A stretch of DNA of 9,492 nt. Source: Candidatus Bipolaricaulota bacterium (GTDB lineage: Bacteria > Bipolaricaulota > Bipolaricaulia > UBA7950 > UBA9294). Every line of letters starts with the position of its first letter. Positions within the stretch are counted from its first letter, which is position 1. This document shows, piece by piece, positions 1-7,384 of this stretch. The notes beneath the pieces are model-generated. The model saw only the letters and a list, made by a program, of their open reading frames with translations, ran no database searches and had not been told where the DNA came from. The position numbers and the translations under genes are program-made. The stretch covers positions 1 to 9,492 of the forward strand of contig WFSM01000176.1 in assembly GCA_015485945.1 (NCBI GenBank). The letters are read 5' to 3'.

Positions 1-2419
1 GCCCTTGCAGCGCGATATCGACCCTGCCCTCGTCCTGTTTTAGGTTACGCAGCGTAACCGTGGGAATGCGGCGCGCCGGAAACTTGCGATCGATTAAGTA
101 GCGCCTGGCGTTCACCCCGGAGAGCCACGCCCAGTCCTTATCCTCATTGGCAGCGTTGACAACCACGAGGTAGTTATCCGCCCCGCGGCGGTACACCATG
201 ATGTCGTCAAGCACGTTGCCGTCGGGATCGAATAGGTAGGCGTATTGCGACTCGCCCGGGTGCAGCCAACTGGCGTAGTTGCTCGTTACCGCGTTGAGGA
301 ATGCGGTCGCGTTTTCTCCTTCCACTGCGAATACCCCCATGTGGCCGAGGTCGAATAGTCCGGCGGTGGCGCGTACGGCGCGGTGTTCGGCGATGGCGGA
401 CGTGTACCACACCGGCATCTCCCAGCCGGCAAACGGGACGAGCTTTGCCCCCAGTTGGTGATGGCGATCGTAGAGTGGAGTGCGTTTCAGTGAGCCCTCC
501 TGGTCCTTCCACACAAACGTCTCGTCCGGCCCAGCCGGGGACGGAATGCGTTCTTGCCCGATGAAGTACAGCTTATCGATGGCGAACCACTCCGGATGGG
601 CGGCGTAGATTTCCTCGATCCGCCCCGGGCCGACTGCAGGGATTTCCGTTGCCGCCCACGTACCTACCGGCGGGGTCGCCGGCTCGACCACCGCTGGGCC
701 TTCCACCTTGCGGTAGATGTCAGTGGGGTCGAACACCACGTATCCATCAGCGAGCCCGGCGAGCCAAGTCCGCACTGCGGCTTTAGCCGCGGCGGGCGCG
801 AACACGTAGAACTCCTGCGCGCCAGCACGACCGATCCGCACCGGACTGATCATATTTCCATCGCTATCGAACAGCAGCGAAACGCAGGATTCGCCGATCG
901 GCATGGTTGTGATCGCGGCAGTTCCGGCCTGGTCGAGGAGCTGACACGCCCGTCCGCCGCGCACGCGGAGCGCCGCCCAATCATCACGGGGCGCGGGAAC
1001 GGCGATTTGGGGGTCGACACGGTTAAGGAGGGCACGCACGTCGTCGCGCGCTTGCTGCAGCACGGGCACCGGGATCTTGCCGCGGGACAGCGGGCCGGTG
1101 AGCCCGAGGTACTCGAACGGTTTGATCGCGCGCAGCACGGTGGCGATGATCCGCGCCAGCTCCTCCATTTCTCGTTTACCCCTCCCCCGCTGCGTGACCC
1201 ACGGGGTCCCGAGCCTGATTCCGTGCGCATCAGCAGCGGAGTGATCGCCGGGGATTGTGTTCTTGTTGCACACGATCCCAACGAGATCAAGGATCCGCGA
1301 CGCGATCTCCCCGAGCATCGTGTAACCGGTGTCCGCGTTCAGAGCGCGCAGGTCGACGAGCATGAGGTGGGTGTTGGTGCCACCGTAGGCGAGGGTCAGG
1401 CCCTGCTCCTGGAGCGCATGCGCCAGATGGGCGGCGTTGTCCACAATGCGGTGCTGCATCTCCTTGAACGCATCGGTCTGCGCGATCTTGAGCGCAGCGG
1501 CGATAGCGGCGAATTTATTGACGTGTGGGCCGCCCTGCTCGCCCGGGAACACCGCAGTGTCGATTTGGGCTGCGATTTTGGGGTCAGTGGTCAGAAGCAC
1601 CGCGCCGCGCGGGCCACACAGGGTCTTGTGGGTGGTGAACATAATGACGTCGGCGTATCCGATCGGGCTGGGATACGCGCCCGCAATCACCATCCCCGCG
1701 GTGTGAGCGATGTCAGCGAGAAGGATCGCCCCGACGGCGTCGGCGATCGCGCGGAACGCCTTCCAATCCGGTTGCCACGGGTAGGAAGTAAATCCGGCGA
1801 TGATCATCTTGGGACGGTGTTCCTTCGCCAGTGCCATGATCTGGTCGTAATCGAGCTTCCCGGTCGTGTGATCGACGGCGTAAGATACGATGTTGTACTG
1901 TTTCCCAGTAATGTTGAACTCCGAGCCGTGCGTGAGGTGGCCGCCCTCGGTGAGAGCGAGGCCCATCACCGTGTCACCGGGGTTCACGAACGCCTCGTAC
2001 ACCGCGAGGTTGGCCGCCGCACCGGACAACGGCTGGACGTTGGCGTAGATCCGCTCCGGCGGATAATCCGGGGTGGCGAAGCACTCTGCCGCCCTCCGCC
2101 CGGCAAGAGACTCCACGAGGTCGGCAAACTCCGTTCCCTTGTAAAACCGCCAGTCCGCGTACCGCCGGTGCTCGGCGAGTTGGTAGTCGACATCGCGTAG
2201 CTGCTCCGGTGGGGACATCCGCATTGCCGCGCGCGGGTACCCCTCGGCGTAGATGCTCGTGAGGGCGGACGCGAGCGCCGTCCGCACCGCAGGTGGGGTA
2301 AGGGTCTCGGACGGGATGAGGATGATCTTTTCCCGCTGCCGGCGCTCTTCCGCCGTGATCAACGCAGTGAGCTGGGGATCAATCCGTTCCAAGTCGGTGA
2401 AGCCGAGTTGTTCGTTCAT
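1..2419 (-). CDS. glyA-gcvT: Bifunctional serine hydroxymethyltransferase / aminomethyltransferase (SHMT-GcvT fusion), 3' end outside the window
   Basis: The frame is open from the ATG at 2419 to the left edge: 806 residues are seen and a full GcvT would bring it to about 1000. Residues 1-466 are SHMT (serine + THF to glycine + methylene-THF). They show YAEGYP at 57-62, DIAH at 236-239 and the PLP lysine K265 in TTHKT, with the canonical Asp-Lys spacing of 29. Relative to E. coli-type SHMT there is an insert of about 26 residues (about 63-90) before RFYKG. Residues 481-581 are a degenerate GcvT-like half domain. Residues from 643 on are a normal T-protein start (TPLYD, FAGWEMP, GLFDLGHMG, the DD pair at 738-739), which moves the aminomethyl group from H-protein to THF. 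All codons were checked and no stop separates the parts. The start follows a good RBS (AAAGGAGTGA), 2 nt after the upstream stop. The catalytic loop reads TLCGPRG where TLRGPRG is usual. The identity of each domain is secure. Whether both are active is inferred. Confidence 0.93.
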   Translation of the reverse strand, partial: MNEQLGFTDLERIDPQLTALITAEERRQREKIILIPSETLTPPAVRTALASALTSIYAEGYPRAAMRMSPPEQLRDVDYQLAEHRRYADWRFYKGTEFADLVESLAGRRAAECFATPDYPPERIYANVQPLSGAAANLAVYEAFVNPGDTVMGLALTEGGHLTHGSEFNITGKQYNIVSYAVDHTTGKLDYDQIMALAKEHRPKMIIAGFTSYPWQPDWKAFRAIADAVGAILLADIAHTAGMVIAGAYPSPIGYADVIMFTTHKTLCGPRGAVLLTTDPKIAAQIDTAVFPGEQGGPHVNKFAAIAAALKIAQTDAFKEMQHRIVDNAAHLAHALQEQGLTLAYGGTNTHLMLVDLRALNADTGYTMLGEIASRILDLVGIVCNKNTIPGDHSAADAHGIRLGTPWVTQRGRGKREMEELARIIATVLRAIKPFEYLGLTGPLSRGKIPVPVLQQARDDVRALLNRVDPQIAVPAPRDDWAALRVRGGRACQLLDQAGTAAITTMPIGESCVSLLFDSDGNMISPVRIGRAGAQEFYVFAPAAAKAAVRTWLAGLADGYVVFDPTDIYRKVEGPAVVEPATPPVGTWAATEIPAVGPGRIEEIYAAHPEWFAIDKLYFIGQERIPSPAGPDETFVWKDQEGSLKRTPLYDRHHQLGAKLVPFAGWEMPVWYTSAIAEHRAVRATAGLFDLGHMGVFAVEGENATAFLNAVTSNYASWLHPGESQYAYLFDPDGNVLDDIMVYRRGADNYLVVVNAANEDKDWAWLSGVNARRYLIDRKFPARRIPTVTLRNLKQDEGRVDIALQG

Positions 2420-2421
2420 GG

Positions 2422-2431
2422 TCACTCCTTT
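2422..2431 (-). promoter_or_regulatory. Ribosome binding site of glyA-gcvT
   Basis: AAAGGAGTGA on the minus strand overlaps the stop codon of the preceding gene and ends 2 nt before the ATG at 2419. It fixes the fusion start and indicates translational coupling with the upstream gene. Confidence 0.75.
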
Positions 2432-3540
2432 TTCCAGTCGATCGGTTCCGGGTGTAGTCTACGGGGAAGGTCTCGCCATTTCCAGGCGATTTTCGGGAGG
2501 AGGTATAGCCCGCCGCTCACCAGAGAATGCCCGCCGACGATGATCGGGATGGGGGCGTCGCGGATCGCACGGGTGAACGCCGCCCATTGCGGATCCACGA
2601 CCAATTCGGGACGGAGGATGTCAGACGTAAACCGGTCGGACGGCGGTGGCAGTGCCCCGGTCAGCGCCAGCAGCGGGCGGGTGTCGATGAGCGCTCCGTC
2701 GCACGCGGCGGCAACCCGGGCAATGAACTCCGTCGGTCCGTCGTCAGCGAGAACGGACCCAAGGATCGTTGCACCGGATGTGGGCGCGGCACGCATTCCT
2801 CGCCCCTCGGCGACGACGCTCGTGCGGCACGCCACCGCGCGTTCAAACCAGGCCCAATCGATGGGGTTGACCCGGCCGATGAGATGGACACGCGCCGATC
2901 GCGAGGTAAGGAGGCGCGCGAAGGGGGACAAATGCGGGTGGTGACCGGCGAATTCGCCAGCAGCAGTGCGCAGGTGCGGTCCGCCGACCGCGGCGGCAGC
3001 GACGAGCTCAACATCAGTTGGAGTGTCGATGTCAAACCGGGTGGCAGCGTCGTGGGGGAGGGCAAAGCATGGTATACCAGCGTCGGCGAGCGCGAATCCG
3101 AGTGCGTTGTCCACCGCCGGAAGATCAATTCCGGTCAGCACGTGCGCTTGGCTCACCGCAGCGAAGTCACACGAGTAGAAGTTGTTGAACAGGGCACCTG
3201 GGGCCGATCGGGCGGTGAATTCGAGCAGCGTGCGGATCTGCACATCGGTGAGGAGGGCACCGCTGCCGCTGCCGAAGTAGAGGAGACGCTCAATGGCGAA
3301 CTTCGTTATCACTTCCCGCAGTTCCGCCCCGAAGTGAAACGGCGTTCGCGTCGGGGGCAGCACGTGGACACCCGTGGGTGCGATATCCGCGGTGGTGACG
3401 ATAAACACGGGATCGACCCCGACACGGGTGAGCGCGTCCACCAGGTCAAGCAGCGCTCCAGTGCGCCCGGCGTGGACGATTCGCTCCCCGAGGCTGGGCC
3501 CGCTCGGAGGGTGCATGATCACTGCCGCTGCCCGGCTCAA
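2422..3540 (-). CDS. Unrecognised protein with a nucleotidyltransferase-like (GT-A fold) N-terminal half
   Basis: This is a 372-residue protein that I cannot assign to a named family. The chosen start is TTG at 3540: it overlaps the mrfA stop as TTGA and has a strong GGAGGTG ribosome binding site at 3545-3551. A start further upstream would only read through the mrfA zinc region. The N-terminal half has the order seen in MobA/CofC-type nucleotidyltransferases: a beta strand (AAAVIMH), a loop where the glycine-rich NTP-binding segment should lie (SGPSLGERIVHAGRTGALL, 13-31), and FDIDTPTD at 169-176, the hallmark near the end of such domains. The usual LAGGxGxR signature is absent, and the place of the metal-binding GDxP motif is taken by GSGSGALL (90-97). 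The C-terminal half (about 215-345) has IGRVNP, RGMR, DTR, SDRFTSD and GGHSLVSGGL, a second unassigned domain. No signal peptide or membrane segment is seen. It lies between a repair helicase and a folate enzyme, which gives no clear role. Confidence 0.82.
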   Translation of the reverse strand: MSRAAAVIMHPPSGPSLGERIVHAGRTGALLDLVDALTRVGVDPVFIVTTADIAPTGVHVLPPTRTPFHFGAELREVITKFAIERLLYFGSGSGALLTDVQIRTLLEFTARSAPGALFNNFYSCDFAAVSQAHVLTGIDLPAVDNALGFALADAGIPCFALPHDAATRFDIDTPTDVELVAAAAVGGPHLRTAAGEFAGHHPHLSPFARLLTSRSARVHLIGRVNPIDWAWFERAVACRTSVVAEGRGMRAAPTSGATILGSVLADDGPTEFIARVAAACDGALIDTRPLLALTGALPPPSDRFTSDILRPELVVDPQWAAFTRAIRDAPIPIIVGGHSLVSGGLYLLPKIAWKWRDLPRRLHPEPIDWKKE

Positions 3541-5747
3541 TCCCCACCTCCAGCCGCCAGCAGTTCCAGCACCCGGATCGTCGCCCCTTTGTCGAGCGGC
3601 CGGTTGCGGCTGCCACACCGCGGGGAATAGATGCACGATGGGCATCCGTTGTCGCATGGACACCCGGCGACAAGTCGGTATGCAGCGGCAGCGACCCGTT
3701 CGAGTGCAGCGAAGATCACGTCGGTCAGCCCGGCGCCGCCGTCGAGCTCGTCGTACAGGATGATCGTCGGGCCCTGCGTGGCGGGATGGAGCGTGGTAGA
3801 GACGCCGCCGAGATCATCGCGGTCGCACAGCACGGACAGCGGCGCCATCGCGATCAGCGCGTGTTCCGCCCCGTGCAGTCCACCGAGCAGGTCTTCACGG
3901 GCGATCCCGGGTATGGCAGGCGGGAAGATGATCCACATTCCATCCGTTTCGTAGGTATGCGGTGGGAGATCGAGCGGGTTCACTGCCACGGTGCGGCCGG
4001 CGCGGATCGATTGATATCCTACGAACTCCTCGCGCACGCGTACGCGGCCGCGGACGGCGGCGAACTTTCCCGCGGTGCGGCGGGCGGTTGCGGACAGGAT
4101 CTCCACCGTGGAAGTGACAAGCGCCTTGGTGTAGTAGTTGACGTCCTCGCGGCGGGCGTGTGCGGTGCCAGCGTCGAGATCGAGGGATTCGATCACGTAT
4201 GTGTCACCACGATGGAGGAGGACCGCACCCGGATAGGCGTCACGGCGGGCGCGCAGGGGATCCATTGTTTCCAACACGGTGCCATCGCACATCAGCTTGA
4301 CCGTCTCCCCGGCGAGGTCGGTGAGAGAGAACAGCGCATGCGCCCGTGTCAGCCCACGGTAAATGTACCCGCGTGGGGTAGAAAACAGCAGCCCTGTTTT
4401 GGTGAGAGCGGGGAGGATCTCGGCGTCGACCGGACTTATCTCCCCCGCGGTCACCGGCAGCTCGGCGGCGGCGCACGCCACGTGTCCGGCGACCAGGCGC
4501 GGGTTATCAGGGCGGATCACAATCCGTTCGCGCCGGTTGCCCATGAGGTGATCGGGATGCCGAAGCAGATAGCGGTCGAGCGGGTCTTCGTACGGCATGA
4601 ACACGAGGAGTGCGGGCGCGGCTCCTCGTCCCGCTCGTCCGGCCTGTTGCCAGAATGATAGGGCGCTGCCAGGAAACCCGACGAGAATGGCGGCGTCAAG
4701 CCCACCGATGTCGATCCCGGCCTCGAGCGCACTCGTGGACACGACTCCGGTGATGTCACCGGCGCGCAGCCCGTGTTCGATCTCCCGACGTTCGTGGGGA
4801 AGATAGCCAGCACGGTAGGGCAGAATCCCGTCCCCACCCAGCTCGCTGGCGCGGCGGGCGATGAGCTCGGCCTGGGCGCGGGACCGGGTAAAACAGATTG
4901 TCTGCACCTTCTCTTCGGTGAGGTGGACGAGAACACGGGCTGCCTGAAGAGAGATTGGGGTGTCGGGATCGGTGAGCCCGTCCCAGAACACGATCGTGCG
5001 CGTTCCATGACCGGCTCCGGACTGCGTAACCGCGACCGCGTCCCGGCCAGTGAGGGCGCGGGCGTAGTCGGCGGGATTGGCGATCGACGCTGACGACAGG
5101 ACGATCTGAGGATTCGCACCGTAGTGTCCGAGGATGCGGTACAGCCGCCGCAACAGCAGGGCGACGTTTGCGCCAAATACGCCGCGGTAGGTGTGCGCCT
5201 CGTCGATAACGATGAACTTGAGGTTGCGGAAGAATCGCGCCCACTGATGGTGCCACGGCAGGTAGTAGTGCAACGCGTGCGGGTTGGTGAGGATGATCCG
5301 CGCCTGTGCCTTGATGCGCCCGCGTGCCCCGGCCGGAGTGTCGCCGTCATAGGTGGCGGGGTGGAGCGTGAGCCCGCACGCCTGTTCCAGGACACGCAGT
5401 TTGTCGAGCTGGTCGTTGGCGAGTGCCTTTAACGGATAGATGTATAGGGCAGTGGCGGCTTCATCGACGATCAACCGCTCAAAGATCGGAATGTTGAACG
5501 CCAACGTCTTTCCCGACGCAGTCGGGGTGGTAATTATTACATCGTTTCCCGCGCGCAGCGCCGCGATTGCCTCCGCTTGGTGGCGATAGAGCACGATCCC
5601 ACGGGCATTGAGGTGACGTTGGATGCACGGATGCACCTTCATCCGCACCGGTTCCGGTGGGCGGGCGGGGATCACAGCGGTGTGGGCGATCTGGCCACGG
5701 TACCATCCCCGGTGCTTGATGCCCGCGATGCATTTAGCCGGCTCCAT
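3537..5747 (-). CDS. mrfA: MrfA/YprA-family DEAH-box superfamily 2 helicase with C-terminal DUF1998 zinc motif
   Basis: This is a 736-residue ATP-dependent helicase. The motifs in order are: a Q-motif-like YRHQ (54-57), Walker A TPTASGKT (74-81), DEAH box (182-185), SSAS motif III (218-221), the second RecA lobe with STSALEAGIDIGG (337-349), and motif VI QQAGRAGRG (367-375). The C-terminal part (about 610-715) is DUF1998-like, with LYDELDGGAGL (664-674) and the cysteine set C696, C698, C702, C705 (CxCx3CxxC), followed by C711. This arrangement matches B. subtilis MrfA (YprA), which works with the exonuclease MrfB in UvrA-independent excision of mitomycin C damage. The partner gene lies directly upstream and overlaps by 14 nt, with GGTGA before the ATG at 5747. 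The length is close to the family norm and nothing seems missing. Family membership is secure; the damage specificity is transferred by analogy. Confidence 0.93.
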   Translation of the reverse strand: MEPAKCIAGIKHRGWYRGQIAHTAVIPARPPEPVRMKVHPCIQRHLNARGIVLYRHQAEAIAALRAGNDVIITTPTASGKTLAFNIPIFERLIVDEAATALYIYPLKALANDQLDKLRVLEQACGLTLHPATYDGDTPAGARGRIKAQARIILTNPHALHYYLPWHHQWARFFRNLKFIVIDEAHTYRGVFGANVALLLRRLYRILGHYGANPQIVLSSASIANPADYARALTGRDAVAVTQSGAGHGTRTIVFWDGLTDPDTPISLQAARVLVHLTEEKVQTICFTRSRAQAELIARRASELGGDGILPYRAGYLPHERREIEHGLRAGDITGVVSTSALEAGIDIGGLDAAILVGFPGSALSFWQQAGRAGRGAAPALLVFMPYEDPLDRYLLRHPDHLMGNRRERIVIRPDNPRLVAGHVACAAAELPVTAGEISPVDAEILPALTKTGLLFSTPRGYIYRGLTRAHALFSLTDLAGETVKLMCDGTVLETMDPLRARRDAYPGAVLLHRGDTYVIESLDLDAGTAHARREDVNYYTKALVTSTVEILSATARRTAGKFAAVRGRVRVREEFVGYQSIRAGRTVAVNPLDLPPHTYETDGMWIIFPPAIPGIAREDLLGGLHGAEHALIAMAPLSVLCDRDDLGGVSTTLHPATQGPTIILYDELDGGAGLTDVIFAALERVAAAAYRLVAGCPCDNGCPSCIYSPRCGSRNRPLDKGATIRVLELLAAGGGD
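3545..3551 (-). promoter_or_regulatory. Ribosome binding site selecting the TTG start at 3540
   Basis: GGAGGTG on the minus strand lies 4 nt before a TTG that overlaps the mrfA TGA stop as TTGA. It is the best start signal in the region and favours TTG over the in-frame GTG and ATG 6 and 8 codons downstream. Confidence 0.65.
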
Positions 5748-6690
5748 TGCTCACCAGCCATGAGTACAGAACGGCGAGGGTGATGACGTCTTGGCGGTTG
5801 TGGTTCAGAATCGGGGTGATGGCACGCGCGGCGCCGGTCTCGAGGTAGTCCGCGTAATAGGCGGGCACAGCGGCACTCGGAAGGTCATCGATGCGTGTGA
5901 TCCCGAACAGCTCCTGTTCCAATGTCTCCAATCGCACGTCGGAGAACGCACCCCGGAACCGACGGCGGGCGTGCGGCAGCAGGTCAAGGTGGAGGAGCGC
6001 GGGCGGCTCGGGAAGGGCGTAGTACGCGCTTCGCTCCCGCACGCACGTCCAATCGAACGCTTTGCCGTTGTAGGTGACAAGAAATCGGCACGTGGACAGC
6101 TCGTGTCGCAGCTCGTGGAGCAACGCTGGTTCCTCACCGGGGTCGCGCGCTAGATACTGCATCACGTGCAGTGTGCCGGCGTCATTCGCTCGGCCGATCC
6201 CGGCAAGGAAAATTGGTGATCCGAACAGCCCGAGTGTTTCGAGGTCGAAGAAACACGTCGCTGCCGGTGGCACCAACGCCGGCAGCATCAGGAATAACGG
6301 ATGTGACGCCGGCAGCCAGTACGACATCGTTTGATGGATATTCTCCACGCGGGGCGGATCCTGCCAAAACTCAAGGAGCTTGCGGACTTCGTGACCCCAA
6401 CGCGGATGATCGCGCAGGGAATGGATGGAATCAAACCCGGAGGCGCGCAACTGCTGGGCGTTAGCAGCACCAATCCCGAACAGAAGCCGTAATTCGGAGA
6501 ACAGCACCGGCCACACAGTGTCAACGGCGGGGCGGGTGATCGCGATTACTTCATTACCCGCAATCGCGGCACATGTCCCGACATTGTTACGTCGCACCGT
6601 GCCGATCGGCGTCCCAGTCTCATGCCGAGACGGAGCCCCACGGCGCGCGTGTGCAAGCAAACGATCCACTATCCGTTCGATATCCGCCAT
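5734..6690 (-). CDS. mrfB: MrfB/YprB-family DEDDh 3'-5' exonuclease (ribonuclease H-like)
   Basis: This is a 318-residue protein. The C-terminal half is a DnaQ-like exonuclease fold with the acidic residues in order: FFDLET (D149, E151), TYNGKAFD (D213), and HNRQD (H297, D301). That is a complete DEDDh set using two metal ions. Residues about 70-95 (FGIGAANAQQLRASGF) resemble a helix-hairpin-helix DNA-binding motif. The architecture fits YprB/MrfB, the nuclease that degrades the damaged strand with MrfA in Bacillus. It ends inside the first codons of the helicase gene (14-nt overlap), a sign of translational coupling. It starts 30 nt after rpsR. No clear Shine-Dalgarno precedes the ATG at 6690, so a GTG start 7 codons further in is possible. 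The gene order (nuclease first) is the reverse of what I recall for Bacillus mrfAB. Confidence 0.88.
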   Translation of the reverse strand: MADIERIVDRLLAHARRGAPSRHETGTPIGTVRRNNVGTCAAIAGNEVIAITRPAVDTVWPVLFSELRLLFGIGAANAQQLRASGFDSIHSLRDHPRWGHEVRKLLEFWQDPPRVENIHQTMSYWLPASHPLFLMLPALVPPAATCFFDLETLGLFGSPIFLAGIGRANDAGTLHVMQYLARDPGEEPALLHELRHELSTCRFLVTYNGKAFDWTCVRERSAYYALPEPPALLHLDLLPHARRRFRGAFSDVRLETLEQELFGITRIDDLPSAAVPAYYADYLETGAARAITPILNHNRQDVITLAVLYSWLVSNGAG

Positions 6691-6720
6691 TTTATCGCGG
6701 GGACGAACCGGATGAGGGGG

Positions 6721-6936
6721 CTACTTCTCAGCAGTGTACGGGAGTAGGGCGAGCTTACGTGCCCGGTTGATCTCGCGTGCCAACTGACGCTGATGCTTGG
6801 CGCACAGGTGGGTAGCTCGCTTAGGGAGAATCTTTCCCACCCGATTCATGTACTGCTTCAGATCTTCGGGATGCTTGTAATCGAGCACGGCCTTACCTTC
6901 ACAAACTCGGCAAACACGTCTTCGTCTGTAGAACAT
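6721..6936 (-). CDS. rpsR: 30S ribosomal protein S18, zinc-binding (C+) form
   Basis: This 71-residue protein has the S18 pattern: a basic N-terminus with CRVC, DYKHPEDLKQYMN (19-31), KILPKR (35-40), and CAKHQRQLAREINRARKLALLPY. It binds 16S rRNA as a heterodimer with S6 on the 30S platform. Four potential zinc ligands are kept: C9, C12, C45 and H48. This marks the C+ type, whereas many bacteria have lost these residues. The ATG lies 3 nt after the ssb stop, and an AGGAGG stretch lies inside the end of ssb about 15 nt upstream. The usual next gene in many genomes, rplI (L9), is absent; a repair nuclease gene follows instead. Confidence 0.96.
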   Translation of the reverse strand: MFYRRRRVCRVCEGKAVLDYKHPEDLKQYMNRVGKILPKRATHLCAKHQRQLAREINRARKLALLPYTAEK

Positions 6937-6939
6937 GGG

Positions 6940-7383
6940 CTAAAACGGAACCTCCTCATCTGTTCCTTTGTCATCGCTTTCGGGTGCACTTGGAGCCACG
7001 GCCGGGCCGCTTCCCGGTGGAACTGTTCCCGGCTCAACATTGCTGCGGGGGGGACCGCCGAGGAATTGCACATTCTGCGCTACAACTTCGACGACTTTTC
7101 TCCGTTCGCCGTCGGCGTTCTCAAAACTGTCAATCCGTAATCGTCCCTCCACCGCCACCGATCGCCCCTTAGACAGGTAATTGGCGCAGTTCTCCGCTTG
7201 GGTTCCCCACGCCACGATCGGTACAAACGTCGCCTCCTGTTGGAGCTGGCCGGATGCGTCCTTATATTGGCGGTTAACCGCGATGGCAAACCGCACCCGC
7301 GCCGTTCCACTCGGGGTGTACCGCAGTTCGGGATCCGCGGTTAAGTTTCCGATCAGGATGACCTTGTTTAGACTGGCGCTCAT
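6940..7383 (-). CDS. ssb: Single-stranded DNA-binding protein
   Basis: This 147-residue protein has one OB fold. It begins at the ATG at 7383 with MSASLNKVILIGNL, the usual SSB start, and includes ADPELRYTPSG, FAIAVNR, TFVPIVAWG and YLSKGRSVAVEGRL. After about residue 110 comes a Pro/Gly/Ser-rich linker, and the protein ends in the acidic tip TDEEVPF. That tip matches the family's partner-binding tail (typically DDDIPF) used to recruit repair and replication proteins. The reading frame stays open 17 codons further upstream, but that stretch lies inside rpsF and lacks SSB similarity. The start is 1 nt after the rpsF stop. Its place between rpsF and rpsR is the classic bacterial arrangement. 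Here it is also co-oriented with two repair genes, which could matter because the SSB tail recruits such enzymes (inference). Confidence 0.96.
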   Translation of the reverse strand: MSASLNKVILIGNLTADPELRYTPSGTARVRFAIAVNRQYKDASGQLQQEATFVPIVAWGTQAENCANYLSKGRSVAVEGRLRIDSFENADGERRKVVEVVAQNVQFLGGPPRSNVEPGTVPPGSGPAVAPSAPESDDKGTDEEVPF

Positions 7384-7384
7384 G

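Noticed and set aside
1080..1200. Possibility that glyA stops here and gcvT is a separate gene
   Set aside because: Reading every triplet in the frame of the 2419 ATG gave no TAA, TAG or TGA down to position 2, and SHMT motifs lead straight into the linker and GcvT.
554..2200. Long plus-strand open frame of about 548 codons antisense to glyA-gcvT
   Set aside because: It is rich in Arg, Gly, Asp and Val with no recognisable domain, and the opposite strand has clear SHMT and GcvT motifs throughout. It is a GC-driven shadow.
2527..3630. Plus-strand open frame of about 367 codons antisense to the unrecognised gene
   Set aside because: It has low-complexity shadow composition and no RBS, and it runs across the mrfA/next-gene junction on the opposite strand. 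The minus-strand reading is coupled to its neighbours and has a strong RBS.
3541..3663. N-terminal extension of the unrecognised gene to an ATG at 3663
   Set aside because: It would overlap the mrfA zinc-motif region by over 120 nt. The TTG at 3540 has a proper GGAGGTG site and the TTGA coupling.
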